Assembly: GCF_927798175.1 (NCBI RefSeq)
Contig: NZ_CAKMMP010000012.1
Location: 27,446-91,445, forward strand
Length of the DNA: 64,000 nt
DNA from: Paenibacillus sp. JJ-223
GTDB taxonomy: Bacteria > Bacillota > Bacilli > Paenibacillales > Paenibacillaceae
Direction of reading: 5' to 3'
Shown here: piece after piece, positions 17,272-27,500 of the stretch
Layout of the letters: every line of letters begins with the position of its first letter
Position numbering within the stretch: the first letter of the stretch is position 1
The notes under the pieces: model-generated
Seen by the model: the letters and a program-made list of their open reading frames with translations, nothing else
Told to the model about the DNA's origin: nothing
Database searches by the model: none
Translations under genes and position numbers: made by a program

Positions 17272-18102
17272 TTATTTCACAGACCCGACCATGCCCGCCA
17301 CAAAATGTTTTTGCATCAGGAAGAACACGATGGCCGTCGGCAATGTCGCAATAACGATCGCTGTCATGATGACCCCGTAATCCGGCGCGTAGCTTGAACC
17401 CAGATTGGAGATCAGGAGCGGGATCGTTTGCTGATCCGGCGTTTGCAGCACGATGAGCGGCCATAAATAGTTGTTCCAGCTGCTCATGAACGTGATGATT
17501 GCCGCAGCGGCATAACTTGTTTTCATCGTTGGCAAATAAATTTTCAGGAAAATGCCGAGTTCGGTCAAACCGTCGATGCGTCCGGCTTCCAGCATTTCTT
17601 TCGGAAACATCTTGGTGTTTTGACGGAAGAAAAAGATCAGGAATGCCGTTGTGATGGTCGGCAAAATGACGGCCGCCATCGTGTTGATGCCGATACCCGG
17701 CGCAATGCCGGAAATGCTGGCAAACATGCGGTACAGCGGTACCATGATCGCAGCAAACGGAAGCATCATGGACAACAGCAAGATGTTGAACACGATATCC
17801 CGCGACTTGGAACGGAAGATTTCAAAACCGTATCCGGCCATGGAACCGATCAGCAAAGCCAGCACCGTCGTAACAATGGCGATAATGGCCGAGTTGCCGA
17901 GCGCCTGCAGCAGGTTTGTTTCATCCATAAGTTTGTTCAAGTTCTCGATAAAAAAGGAACCCGGCAGCAGTTTGCCCTTCGTAACGTCGACCGAAGCATT
18001 GGTGGAGCTGACAACCATCCAGAAAAACGGGAAGATCGACACAAATGCCGCAATCGTCAGGAACAGATAGATAAAGAAGCGTTTCACTTTCAATTTAGCC
18101 AT
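17272..18102 (-). CDS. Carbohydrate ABC transporter permease (MalG/AraQ type)
   Basis: 276 residues from the ATG at 18100-18102, which is preceded by AGGTGA; the longer frame has no site. Six membrane segments are expected. The EAA loop that docks the ATPase is EAGRIDGLTELGIFLKIYLP. The protein pairs with the MalF-type permease whose stop overlaps its start by 8 bases. No ATPase gene is in the operon, so a shared MsmX-type ATPase elsewhere probably energises it. Substrate is probably a beta-galactoside or xyloglucan/galactan oligosaccharide, judged by neighbours. Confidence 0.92.
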   Translation of the reverse strand: MAKLKVKRFFIYLFLTIAAFVSIFPFFWMVVSSTNASVDVTKGKLLPGSFFIENLNKLMDETNLLQALGNSAIIAIVTTVLALLIGSMAGYGFEIFRSKSRDIVFNILLLSMMLPFAAIMVPLYRMFASISGIAPGIGINTMAAVILPTITTAFLIFFFRQNTKMFPKEMLEAGRIDGLTELGIFLKIYLPTMKTSYAAAAIITFMSSWNNYLWPLIVLQTPDQQTIPLLISNLGSSYAPDYGVIMTAIVIATLPTAIVFFLMQKHFVAGMVGSVK

Positions 18103-18991
18103 TTCGGTCACCTGCCACTTTGAACTGGATAAAGGACAACACAATGATGATCAGAACGATGGAATACGATACGGTTGCCGCATATCCGAAGTCCGGCGAA
18201 TATTTGAACGAAAGGTTGTAGATGTACTGGGAGATCGACATGGTGGCGTTACCCGGACCACCCTTCGTAATATTCATGATTTCGTCGAAGAGCTGCAGCG
18301 TACCGATTGTCGACGTAATCGAAGTGAACAGAATGATCGGTTTCAGCAATGGAACGGTAATTTTGAAAAATTGCGTGAAGGCATTCGCGCCGTCGATCCG
18401 GGCAGCCTCATAGATGGATTGGTCGATGTTTTGCAGCGACGACAGATAGAAAATCATGTTATATCCGGTCCAACGCCATGTAATGGCGATAATGATCGTA
18501 ATTTTGGCCCAGAACGGGTCGGTAATCCATTGAATCGGTTCGCCGATGATGTGCAATCCCATCAGGAACTGGTTCACCATGCCGTCCGGTGCGAACAAAT
18601 ATTTGAATACCACAGAGTAAGCTACCAGCGAGGTAACACAGGGCAAGAAGATGGCCACGCGGAAAAAGCTGCGAAATTTGAGTGTGCTGTCGTTCAACAG
18701 AACGGAAATGAACAAGCCGAGAATGATCATGATCGGTACTTGAATAATCAGGTAAATAAACGTGTTGGATAGCGCTGTCCGGAACGTGGTGTCGATGAAC
18801 AACCGTTTGTAGTTGCTCAGGCCCGAATATTCGAGGTTGGCACCCGCACCCGACTTAAAAGATAAGAGCAGTGCCTGAATCATCGGATAGAAATAAAACA
18901 CGAGGATCCCGATGGCAGCAAGCGCGATAAAAGCCCATCCAGTCAAATTGCTTTTTTTATGGAGACTGTCTCCCGTATTCATGGCTTTCAC
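18095..18991 (-). CDS. Carbohydrate ABC transporter permease (MalF/UgpA type)
   Basis: 298 residues. I chose the GTG at 18989-18991 because GAGGAG lies seven bases upstream; the longer frame lacks a site. The EAA motif is YEAARIDGANAFTQFFKITVP. An N-terminal membrane segment (LTGWAFIALAAIGILVFYFY) is followed by the periplasmic-type loop and a five-helix core. It is the middle gene of the importer operon and overlaps the next permease by 8 bases. Confidence 0.92.
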   Translation of the reverse strand: MKAMNTGDSLHKKSNLTGWAFIALAAIGILVFYFYPMIQALLLSFKSGAGANLEYSGLSNYKRLFIDTTFRTALSNTFIYLIIQVPIMIILGLFISVLLNDSTLKFRSFFRVAIFLPCVTSLVAYSVVFKYLFAPDGMVNQFLMGLHIIGEPIQWITDPFWAKITIIIAITWRWTGYNMIFYLSSLQNIDQSIYEAARIDGANAFTQFFKITVPLLKPIILFTSITSTIGTLQLFDEIMNITKGGPGNATMSISQYIYNLSFKYSPDFGYAATVSYSIVLIIIVLSFIQFKVAGDRNG

Positions 18992-19025
18992 AGTATGGCT
19001 CCTCTCTCTCCATGCAGCATGCATA

Positions 19026-19107
19026 AAACCCATGGAGCCTCCACCGAGGTCCGGTCGGCGGTTGGCTTGCCAGACGGTGGAACGGCTCCGATGCTTCCTT
19101 GGGTTTT
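19026..19107 (-). other. Long intercistronic hairpin after the solute-binding-protein gene
   Basis: Three paired segments nest: aaaccca with tgggttt, ggagcc with ggctcc, and ccaccg with cggtgg. The structure lies between the binding-protein gene and the first permease. In similar operons such stems protect the upstream mRNA or partly terminate, giving more binding protein than permease; here this is inferred. Confidence 0.6.
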
Positions 19108-19127
19108 ATGAGTTACCGTGGATCATC

Positions 19128-20426
19128 TTAATTGAATTGTGCTTCTGCTTGTTTCTGCGCGTCTGCCAGAACGTCATCGATGCTTTTGCCGTTCAGGTAG
19201 TTTTGCATTTCGACAACCAGAATGTCCTCGATGCCGTAAGTGTTAATGCCGTAGTTTACGTTAGGAATTTCTGTCGTCCATTTTGCGAAGTCCGCAAAGA
19301 TTTTCTGGCCGCCGAAGTATTCGTCGGCTTTGTTGAACGCTTCGCCTTCGGCAGCCGGTTTGTACGTGCCGATAGCACCGATGTTGTTAAGCAGCGTTTG
19401 ATACAGGTCTTTGTCGGAACCGAAGGTTTTGCTCAGGAAATCTACGGCTTGATCTGCGCCAGGCACGTTGTTCATCACATACCAGGAACTGCCGCCCAAG
19501 TTGGAGGCATGAACCGAATTGGCTTGGCCAGCCATTTTCGGCATCGGAGCAACAGCCCATTTGCCGGATTGGGAAGCCTCTTGTTTGATGGAAGGCGTAA
19601 TCCAGTTGCCTGTCGGTACGGTAGCCACATCGCCGCTGTTAAAGCCAGCTACGAATTGGCTCCAGTCGGAGTGCAGGCGCACGATGTTGGCATCCATCAT
19701 TTTTTTGTACGTTTCGAATGCTTCTTTCAGAGCGGCGTTGCCAGCCAGATCCGGCGTTTTGCCATCTGCTTTGGAGTACCAGGAACCGGCGGACTGGATC
19801 ATCATACGAAGGATGCCCAGATCGTTCGGGTCCAGGGACAGCATTTGTTTGCCTGTTTTGGCTTTGACGTCTTCACCGATTTTGATGTAGTCGTCCCAAG
19901 TGATGTTTTGCAAATCTTCGGCTTTGTAGCCCGCTTGCTCCAGCAAATCGGTTCTGTAGAACAGACCCGCTACGCCGGAATCGAACGGTACGCCGTATTG
20001 TTTGCCGTCCGCCGAAGTTGGCCCGAGCTTATAGTCTGCAAAATCGGATACGTTGATTGCCGAGCCGATTTCCTTGAAGGCATCCGGATAAGCGTTCAGG
20101 AAGCTGTGAGCGCGGTAGTCCTCGATCAGCACGATGTTCGGAAGTCCGTTGCTCGTTCCGGAGTTCAAGCCTGTGTTCAGCTTTTGGATAATATCCGCTT
20201 GCGCATATTCGATAATGTTGATTTTCAGATCAGGATTCTGTTTCTCGTAAGCTGTTTTGGCTTCATTCAACGCTGCAACGTTGAAGGCTTTATCCCAAGC
20301 CCAGATCGTGATTTCGTTAGCGCTCTTTCCGCCTTCGCCGCCTGATGCGTTGCCCCCTCCACCGCCAGACGAACATGCGGACAGCAGCAATACAGTAACC
20401 AGCATCAATACCCACATTTTTTTCAA
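19128..20426 (-). CDS. Extracellular sugar-binding lipoprotein of an ABC importer
   Basis: 432 residues from the TTG at 20424-20426, with GGGGAG nine bases upstream. This start gives a compact lipoprotein signal MKKMWVLMLVTVLLLSAC with Cys18 as the lipidated residue, followed by a Gly/Ser/Asn-rich linker. The rest fits family 1 solute-binding proteins (ITIWAWDKAFN near the start, YKKMMDANIV and VPTGNWITPSIKQEA further on). It would sit on the outer face of the membrane and deliver oligosaccharides to the two permeases downstream. A cre-like site lies upstream of the start, consistent with catabolite repression. Confidence 0.92.
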   Translation of the reverse strand: MKKMWVLMLVTVLLLSACSSGGGGGNASGGEGGKSANEITIWAWDKAFNVAALNEAKTAYEKQNPDLKINIIEYAQADIIQKLNTGLNSGTSNGLPNIVLIEDYRAHSFLNAYPDAFKEIGSAINVSDFADYKLGPTSADGKQYGVPFDSGVAGLFYRTDLLEQAGYKAEDLQNITWDDYIKIGEDVKAKTGKQMLSLDPNDLGILRMMIQSAGSWYSKADGKTPDLAGNAALKEAFETYKKMMDANIVRLHSDWSQFVAGFNSGDVATVPTGNWITPSIKQEASQSGKWAVAPMPKMAGQANSVHASNLGGSSWYVMNNVPGADQAVDFLSKTFGSDKDLYQTLLNNIGAIGTYKPAAEGEAFNKADEYFGGQKIFADFAKWTTEIPNVNYGINTYGIEDILVVEMQNYLNGKSIDDVLADAQKQAEAQFN

Positions 20427-20477
20427 ACCGTTCAACTCCCCTTTAACCTCATTATGTGTAGTGATTTTTGTGTTATT

Positions 20478-20491
20478 TGAAAGCGTTTGCT
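20478..20491. promoter_or_regulatory. cre-like site upstream of the sugar importer/lacZ operon
   Basis: tgaaagcgtttgct matches the CcpA consensus TGWAANCGNTNWCA at 13 of 14 positions, about 52 bases upstream of the chosen TTG start. Confidence 0.65.
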
Positions 20492-20585
20492 TTCTATGCA
20501 TTTATCTTATCATCCCCTTTTCGCGATTCGTTAGTAATAATTTTGTGCGGATTTGTCATCCTATCGCCTCAATGAAAGCACTTCC

Positions 20586-20599
20586 AGAAAACGCTTGCA
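20586..20599. promoter_or_regulatory. Second, weaker cre-like site
   Basis: agaaaacgcttgca matches 12 of 14 positions of the CcpA consensus and lies about 100 bases upstream of the first site, possibly in the promoter of the importer operon. Confidence 0.4.
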
Positions 20600-20733
20600 T
20601 TAAATTTGTTTTTTTGTAATTTCTTTTGATCTTGGAATTTGTACATCTGAAAATAGTACAAAAAAGGGTGCCCAATCCGCTGCTCGCCACTGACCTGCAA
20701 ACTTCTAAAGACCAGACGCTGTTCTAAAAGCCA

Positions 20734-20769
20734 TAAAAAAAGCCCATCTGCATGTTCTGCAAATGGGCT
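20734..20769 (-). terminator. Terminator of the yesN/yesM-like operon
   Basis: On the minus strand agcccatttgca pairs with tgcagatgggct around a short loop and is followed by TTTTTTT. It lies 35 bases past the kinase stop. Confidence 0.9.
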
Positions 20770-20803
20770 CCCGGCTTCCTTCTAGGCAATTAATACGTTT
20801 GGT

Positions 20804-22576
20804 TCAGCCGCCAATGAGCGGAAGTGTCACGGTCACTCTTGTTCCTTCTCCCGGTTTGCTCATAATGGTCACGCCGTATGGCGGTCCATACATCAGCTCG
20901 ATGCGGTCATGCACGTTGCGTATGCCGATTCCGCTGAACAGCTGCCGGTTGTTTTTGGGATTGGGCAATGCTTCGCCCATCGTCAATCCTTCAATGCCGT
21001 CCCCGTTGTCCATAATCTCGCAGATCAGCGATTCCCCGTCCTTCGATACCATCACGTGAATGGTTCCGGTTTCTTTGCGGATGAAGGCATGGAAAAAGGC
21101 ATTTTCGATAAAGGGCTGGATAACCAGCTTCGGCACATGGTATTGCGTGCAATCCGGAGCGATGTAGAAGGCTGCCTTGATCCGTCCGCCGTATCGCACA
21201 TGATTGATGAAGACGTAGTTTTTCAACGTTTCGACTTCTTGTTCCACCGTCACGGTCTCGCTCGCATCGCTGATCGTGTTCTGCAGCAGGGAAATGAGCG
21301 CATGGATCGTCTCTGCCGCCCGGTCCTTGTTCCCTTGCTGGACCAGCACCTTCACCGAGGCCAACGTATTGTATAGAAAATGCGGATTGATTTGGCTCTG
21401 CAATGCGGCCAGCTCGGCGTTGCGCTGTTCGCGCTGGGTCTGGACCAGCTGGTCCACATAATCATGCAGCTCGTCAAGCATGTAATTGTAAGCATGGCTA
21501 AGCTGCCGGCTCTCATAACTGCCGCTTACGGGAATATAGTTATCCAGATCGCTTTTCGTGATGTTTGACATCTGTTTGACTAACCTGCGGAGCGACTTGG
21601 TCATCTGATTGGTAATCAGAAATACAAGGATAAGGGCAACCGCAACGATGGCGGCGCAAATCAGGGCAATCGCCTTCATGTTCAACAACTGACCCATCGA
21701 CTCTTCCTTATCCACCACGTTGACGATATAGAATCGGTAAAAAGGCAGGTACTCGGACAACACGATGCTGTCCTGATCCATCACCCGCGCGTTGATGCCG
21801 CTGCTCAAGCCTTCATTGTATATTTTCCGGGCAAGGCTCAGCAAGTCCAGCTCCCTCGTGCCAATCCATTCTTCACGATTGGATGAAACGATCTCGCCTT
21901 TTTCGTTCAAGATGACGACGTCATTGCCCCTGCTCGTAAAACTGCCGTAAAACTGGCGGAACACACTCTCGCGCATCGTGACGTAGAGCGTACCGTAGAT
22001 GCGGCCCTGAGAACGGTCCGCAAGCGCTTTGGTCGCTGAAATCATCTGCTCTGTCCCGGAACTGGTCTCTCTCGTAAAATCGTCAAAAATGATGCGATTC
22101 GGTGTGTTTGCCGCCTCACGCGTAATCGGGTGGTCCTTCAATACGTCCTTGAACATCGTATATTGCAATTGGTCCGTCGAATATGTCCGCCCATTGATAC
22201 CGCCAATGGTAATGCCCACCTCGTAACTCCCGGTGATGGACTGCACCCGATCCATCGTCTCCCTCATGTTGTAGTAGGATTTGGCCATGGACAGCGAATC
22301 CCCGTCCCCTTCGGTCAAATAAGCGCGGATCGCCCCACTTTGGCTGACGTTGTTGGACACCGCCGCGATCGCATCATTGAATGATTCGAAATTGGCCTTG
22401 ATTTGGCTGAGCACCTTCGAATTCGTAATGCTGAACGTTTCGGTAAACAGTTTGGTAGACATGTGAATGGTCGTATACAGAATCAGGACGGATACGAGGA
22501 CGATGCTGACGACCATGACCAGGATCAGCTTCGGAAACAGGCCAAGGCGGGAAAAACCGTTCATCCATTTCTTCAT
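20804..22576 (-). CDS. Sensor histidine kinase, YesM type
   Basis: 590 residues. Two membrane segments (about 13-35 and 303-323) flank an extracellular Cache-like sensor region. A HAMP segment follows (about 325-375), then a His_kinase domain with the phospho-acceptor His399 in QSQINPHFLYN and a C-terminal ATPase domain (FIENAFFHAF, DNGDGI, GIGIRNVHDRI). In Bacillota this class partners YesN-type AraC response regulators and senses sugars, often through a binding protein. It starts 18 bases after the response-regulator stop and lies just upstream of the importer operon, its likely target. Confidence 0.93.
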   Translation of the reverse strand: MKKWMNGFSRLGLFPKLILVMVVSIVLVSVLILYTTIHMSTKLFTETFSITNSKVLSQIKANFESFNDAIAAVSNNVSQSGAIRAYLTEGDGDSLSMAKSYYNMRETMDRVQSITGSYEVGITIGGINGRTYSTDQLQYTMFKDVLKDHPITREAANTPNRIIFDDFTRETSSGTEQMISATKALADRSQGRIYGTLYVTMRESVFRQFYGSFTSRGNDVVILNEKGEIVSSNREEWIGTRELDLLSLARKIYNEGLSSGINARVMDQDSIVLSEYLPFYRFYIVNVVDKEESMGQLLNMKAIALICAAIVAVALILVFLITNQMTKSLRRLVKQMSNITKSDLDNYIPVSGSYESRQLSHAYNYMLDELHDYVDQLVQTQREQRNAELAALQSQINPHFLYNTLASVKVLVQQGNKDRAAETIHALISLLQNTISDASETVTVEQEVETLKNYVFINHVRYGGRIKAAFYIAPDCTQYHVPKLVIQPFIENAFFHAFIRKETGTIHVMVSKDGESLICEIMDNGDGIEGLTMGEALPNPKNNRQLFSGIGIRNVHDRIELMYGPPYGVTIMSKPGEGTRVTVTLPLIGG

Positions 22577-22594
22577 AGTCCATTCCTTCTGACG

Positions 22595-24148
22595 TTATGC
22601 CCAAAATTTGCGACGGTATCGGCTTGGCGATTGTCCTGTGAATTTCTTGAATACTTTGCAAAAATAACTATGGTCCGAATATCCCACCATGCTGCTGATT
22701 TCGGAAATAGTGACATCCCCGTTGCGAAGAAGCTCTTCCGCCTTTTCGATCCGGATTTTGTTCAAATATTCGTTGAACCCCTCTTTTTGGTGGGAAGAAA
22801 AATAACTCGACAAATAGGATGGATTAAAGTGGAAATGCTTGGCGACGTCGGCAAGGCCGAGCGGCTGGTCATAATGCTGATGCATATACTCCAGCAGCAT
22901 GCTCATATTGGGATCGCTGCGTTTTCTCCCGCCGCCTTGCAGGCATTCTTCCACTTCCAGCATGAACTTTTCGAGCACGTCCAACGCCTCGTTCAAACTG
23001 GATGCTCCGTCCACATTTTTGAAGTAGGCATACTTGCTCTCGTCAAGCGAACCGGACTGTACGTCCAGATCCGCCAGTGCGATGGTTACGTTAAAGATCA
23101 GGTTGCCCAAAAAGGACTTGATCTCGAATACGTCCGCGATGTAATCGCGTCCGAGCGACTGCGCATATTGCTTTAAATACTCCCGGGCCGCTTCCGTGCG
23201 GTTCCGTCTGACGTGCTGGACAAACATGTTTACGTTAAACTGGTAACCGGCAGGATGCAGCGCTGGCAGATCGGTTTCTACCAATATGGCCTGATGCTCA
23301 TAATAAAAGCGGTATTCCAGCAGCTTCAGCAGACGATCCCGGTAAACGGCCCCCATATGCTGAATGGACGGAAAACGGTCGGTCAGCACCCAAGCAGGAG
23401 CGTTCACACCAGCCCCCGAACCCAATGCCAATTGCCTGATCTGTTTCACCAGGCTTTCGTCGAGGGACGCTTCCGTATTCAAAATGAAGACAGGCATTTC
23501 CCCTTCTGCGGGGAGGAGGGAAATCACCGCATCCGGCAAAGATTTCCGCAGTCCGGATTCTGCATATTCCCGGCCCGTCAAGGCACCGGCCTGCCGAAGC
23601 GATTCTTCGGGCCACGGACACGCAAGCAAGCGAAAAGACCCATGCGGAAACGCTTCGTTGACCACATCCAGTTCCGCATCTTCCTCCAGCGTGAACCCGG
23701 ACAGCATTTTCTCCATCAAATGGCCGATTCTCCACCCTTCCTCGGCAGGCTCGAATTGCAATTCCGGAATTTTGCCCGCAGTCCGCTGCAGCACCTCCAA
23801 CAACTCGTTCGTGTCCAGCTTTGGTTTCAAAATATAATCTGCGGCCCCGTGCTGAAGCGTTGAACGAACATATTCGAATTCGCTGAAGCTGCTGAGTACG
23901 ATCACTTCGATCTGCGGATGATTGGCTTTCAGCGTACGCACGAATGCCTCGCCGTCCATAACCGGCATGACAATATCCGTAATAACGATGTCCGGCATCA
24001 ACCTGCGGACCTGTTCAAGCGCCTCTTCGCCGTTGGAAGCCTCACCCACGATCTGAAACCCTTCGGCCTCCCAATTCATGTGATGCTTGATGCCCTGCCT
24101 TACGAGAAATTCATCGTCCACAATCAGTACCTTGCACAAACGGTTCAT
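22595..24148 (-). CDS. Response regulator with AraC-type DNA-binding domain, YesN type
   Basis: 517 residues. The N-terminal receiver domain has the acidic pocket DDE (11-13), phospho-acceptor Asp58 (VITDIVMP) and the conserved Lys in YILKPK. A long middle region is followed by a C-terminal AraC double HTH (GLADVAKHFHFNPSYLSSYF and ISEISSMVGYSDHSYFCKVF). It forms an operon with the YesM-type kinase. Likely role: activation of the adjacent sugar importer/lacZ operon and perhaps the xyloglucanase gene upstream; inferred from position. Confidence 0.94.
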   Translation of the reverse strand: MNRLCKVLIVDDEFLVRQGIKHHMNWEAEGFQIVGEASNGEEALEQVRRLMPDIVITDIVMPVMDGEAFVRTLKANHPQIEVIVLSSFSEFEYVRSTLQHGAADYILKPKLDTNELLEVLQRTAGKIPELQFEPAEEGWRIGHLMEKMLSGFTLEEDAELDVVNEAFPHGSFRLLACPWPEESLRQAGALTGREYAESGLRKSLPDAVISLLPAEGEMPVFILNTEASLDESLVKQIRQLALGSGAGVNAPAWVLTDRFPSIQHMGAVYRDRLLKLLEYRFYYEHQAILVETDLPALHPAGYQFNVNMFVQHVRRNRTEAAREYLKQYAQSLGRDYIADVFEIKSFLGNLIFNVTIALADLDVQSGSLDESKYAYFKNVDGASSLNEALDVLEKFMLEVEECLQGGGRKRSDPNMSMLLEYMHQHYDQPLGLADVAKHFHFNPSYLSSYFSSHQKEGFNEYLNKIRIEKAEELLRNGDVTISEISSMVGYSDHSYFCKVFKKFTGQSPSRYRRKFWA

Positions 24149-24194
24149 GATCGCGACCCCCTTATTCTAGTGTTTCCTCTATGTCTCTGCGGAT

Positions 24195-24335
24195 ACTCGT
24201 TTCTACGCTATAGAAAACCACAGATAAACCCCACCGGGCCACAGCGAGAGCAGTACCATCTTCCCTCAAGCGAACGCTTCACTTTTCCAGATTGGTGCTG
24301 CCTCCGTTTCTGTTAGCGGTTACAATATGTTCAAA
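24195..24335 (+). repeat. Decayed copy of the intergenic repeat (copy 4)
   Basis: It shares gcagtaccatcttccc (24249-24264) and gcgaacgcttcacttttccagatt with copies 1 and 2, in the same order, but lacks the internal stem-loop. The ends cgctatag... and ...gttacaatatgttcaa recall the inverted ends of copy 2 with many changes. Confidence 0.55.
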
Positions 24336-24480
24336 ATCCGATACCAAGTCGGTACATCTTGTTATATCCCAAAATATTCGTTTAAGCAATGGGATTAAGA
24401 TTGGATCGAGCCGTCCGGAAGACTCTGGAGCACGGCAATCTGCATGCTCCCCTTTGCTTATTTTACAACAAGTTGTCCCA

Positions 24481-24528
24481 AAAAAAGAAGCCATGTTCCG
24501 CCCGGAACATCAGGCGTTTCATGACTTC
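24481..24528 (-). terminator. Terminator of the xyloglucanase gene
   Basis: On the minus strand gaagtcatg pairs with catggcttc, with an inner gttccg/cggaac stem, followed by TTTTTTT. It lies 27 bases past the stop codon. Confidence 0.88.
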
Positions 24529-24554
24529 TTCCAACCTTCTCCTACGGATGACGG

Positions 24555-27500
24555 TTAGGGCTCAATCCCCCACTGCAGCGTGCCGGACACATATCCCGTT
24601 ACTTTGGACCAGTTTTCATAGGCGGTCCTCCCTGCGGCAAACGAATAATCGTCCGTCTGCGTAAAGTTCGTCCAATCGGTTTTGGAGAACCGGACCTGAA
24701 TTTCGGTGCTTTGCCCTGCGGCCAATGTGCCTGCCGAAGGGGCAAAGCCGATTTCCAGGACATGATCCGCACCGTTCACAGCCGCAGGCAGTGCACTGAA
24801 CGTGCCCGTCACATTTGCGCTTCCCGCCGTGGCCCAGTCACAGAAGAAGTTCAGCGGCTTTTCGCCATCGATGGTGTAATAATAACGGATATTTACGTCC
24901 GCCAGCTGGAGCGGGCCCGTTCCGGTGTTGGTCAGTTTAAACTTCGGGTTGACCGAATTGGCGGTGGCGGCCGTTGTTCCATTGTACATTTCGATTCGAA
25001 TGCTTCCTTCAGGCAGAGGAACCTGGGTAGTATCCTTGACGGTTACACTCAGCGTGGCGTCGTTGCCTGCGCTAAACTGGAAAACGAGCGATTGCACGCC
25101 TTTAGACAGCGTCGCAAGATACGTTTTGCTCAACACCACCTGGTTTCCGGACAACGTATAATCCGATCCTTGCACTAACACATGATTGCCGTTTCGGATC
25201 GAAGCCAGCGTATTCCCGTTCAAGGTAAGCGCTACGGGAATGTCGGCCTGCTTGTCTGCGTTAATGTCAAATTCGGCGGTTTGGGGCGATATGCCGGAAT
25301 GGGACACCGGCGGCGTTCCTCCGCCGTTGTTTCCGCCTACAGGATCGGCATACAAAATGCCCCGGCCGTTGGTGCCCAGATACACTCTGCCATAAATGCG
25401 CGGATCACCCGTAATCGTGGTTACCCGGGCGTACTGATGCGCGTCGTCATTGATGCGCACCCAGCTTGCTCCGCCGTCGTCCGACCTGAAAAACCCGCGC
25501 GTTCCGTCAATCTGGGCACCGGCATACAGCGCAACGGAATTCCGGCCAGGCGCGGCTTTGCCGAACCCGATGCTGTCGGCTTCCTCAACGTTGGATAGCT
25601 TCACGAAGCTCGCTCCCGAGTCGGTCGAATGCCATAGCCCATACGGACCACCGTCTTCGTTACCTCCGGCAAACCAGAGTTCGCCTTCCACCCCGGGAAC
25701 GGCATCCAGATCGGCATTGCCATCAACCGGCAAGCCCGCTGCCGCCGTTTGGCTGAACACGGCTCCACCGTTTACGCTGACATAGATTTTTCCGGCAGCG
25801 AAGCCGTAAAACTTGTTGGGGTTCACCCGATCGGAAATCACTTTGGCCTGTGCGGGAATACCTGTGCTCGCCGTCCATGAATTCCCGCCCGTTGACGAAT
25901 AATGGACTCCCTTGTCGGACGTGCTCCATACCAGCTTGCTGCCGTCGGCCGAAATGGCCACGGTGCCGCCGCCTGCCGTGCCGGCCGGTTCGGCGTTCGC
26001 TTTGTACCAATTCGTTCCTCCGTCGGAGGACAAGCCGATGGATTTGGCATTCGGGTCTGCCGCATAATCCGCTTTCCCTACCCGAACCATGGTGCTTGGA
26101 TTCAGCTCGGCAAAATCCAGGCTTTCGGTCGAAGCATAGTTGGGGCTGGAGAACATCTTCGCCGGCGGCTGGTCCAGATCATCGTGACGGAAGCCGTTAA
26201 CGTCGCCTAAGCCGCTCACGAGATGGGCTCCGCTCGGCGGGCTGACCAGGTCAAGGACGGCCATTTCTTCTACTCCCTTGGCCATGACCGAAATGTCGAT
26301 CTTTTCATTATTGTCCCAGTTCGTCAAATTGTTCGTACCGTAGATCGTGGCTCCCGTGCCGTACATCATGCGGTCAGAATCAAAGGGGTCAATCTCCAGA
26401 TCGCCGATCATCCATCCCAGCTTCGGCGATACTTCCGGCGGTGCCGGAGTCGTGCCGAACGTCAGCCAAGGTGCTGCAGATATATTCTGGGCATAACGGA
26501 ACTTGCGGTTCGGATAACCGTCGAATTCCCAGATGCGGGTCCATGTCGTTCCGCCGTCCTTGCTGCGGAACAAAATGGCGTCCGGCCACCATGAATTCAG
26601 CGTCGCAACCATCAGCGTGCCCGGCTCTTGGGCATCCACGGCCAGCCCGCCGTACCCGAAATAATTGTCCGCGCTGCTGCTCGGTATGGGACTGATGTTG
26701 GTCCAGGCTCCCGTGGATGTGTTCAGTTTCCATACATCTCCCTTGGTTCCGTCATACGGGCCAACGCCGTTGCTGTAGGTGATATACAGGCTTCCATCCG
26801 CATCAAGCACGCCATGATGCGGCAAGTACCCCGTCGGCTGTCCTGGCACCGCCGTCCAAGTCGCCCCGCCGTCCGTGCTGCGATAGATGCTCTGTGCCGT
26901 ATCTGCAACACCGACATAGATCGTTTGGGTTGCTTGACCGGCATGGCCGGATGACTTGTCGAACGTAATCCACGCGAGGCCGACGATGTCGCTTTGATAT
27001 TCGTTCGCAGGATCCTGAACATAAGTACCCGGATTGGGAAAGCTCGTTACTTTGCTCCAGGTTGTCCCATAATCCGAGCTTTTCCATAACCCGTTGCCGC
27101 TGCGAGCGCCGAAATAAAGGATGCGATTGTCGTTCGGATCAACGACCAAACGTTCTCCCATGGATCGGCCCGGCATGTTGCCGCCCACCTTAAACGGCAA
27201 GGTTGTCGTCTGCCACGTATTGCCCCGATCCGTCGAGCGTAAAATCGACCCGTTGTTTTTGTCCCAGGAGTTCGTGTACGTACCCACTGCCAAATACACG
27301 CGATCCGGATCGACGGGATCGGTAGCCAGCGCATCCACACCGTTTTTGTTCCAGTCGTCCCATCCGACGAAATCGGTTAGCGGAATCCAGCTCTCATTTT
27401 CGGGATTCCAACGGTAAGCGCCCCCGATATCCGTCCGTGCATAGATAAGGTCCTTCTCGGATTCATTGAAAATGATGCCAGGCACAAATCCGCCGCCCGC

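Larger units (their letters stand above)
20427..20803. other. Intergenic region between the importer operon and the sensor kinase
   Basis: It contains the importer promoter region with two cre-like sites (20478-20491, 20586-20599) and the terminator of the kinase operon (20734-20769). No gene is seen. The same-strand arrangement suggests the sensor system upstream controls the importer. Confidence 0.6.
24149..24554. other. Intergenic region between the response regulator and the xyloglucanase gene
   Basis: It contains a decayed copy of the intergenic repeat (24195-24335) upstream of the response-regulator gene and the xyloglucanase terminator (24481-24528). The open frame at 24279-24494 starts inside the terminator and is not credible. 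Confidence 0.55.

Noticed and set aside
18912..20345. Plus-strand frame of 477 codons opposite the sugar-binding-protein gene
   Set aside because: Pure antisense of a well-supported lipoprotein gene; sequence is Val/Phe/Arg-rich with no recognisable domain.
24249..24300. Read on the minus strand, gatggtactgc resembles the T-box motif ggtggtaccgcg
   Set aside because: No specifier loop, antiterminator or aminoacyl-tRNA or amino-acid gene follows, and the same sequence is part of a dispersed repeat family.
24279..24494. Minus-strand frame of 71 codons before the response regulator
   Set aside because: Its start lies within the xyloglucanase terminator and it runs through a decayed repeat.
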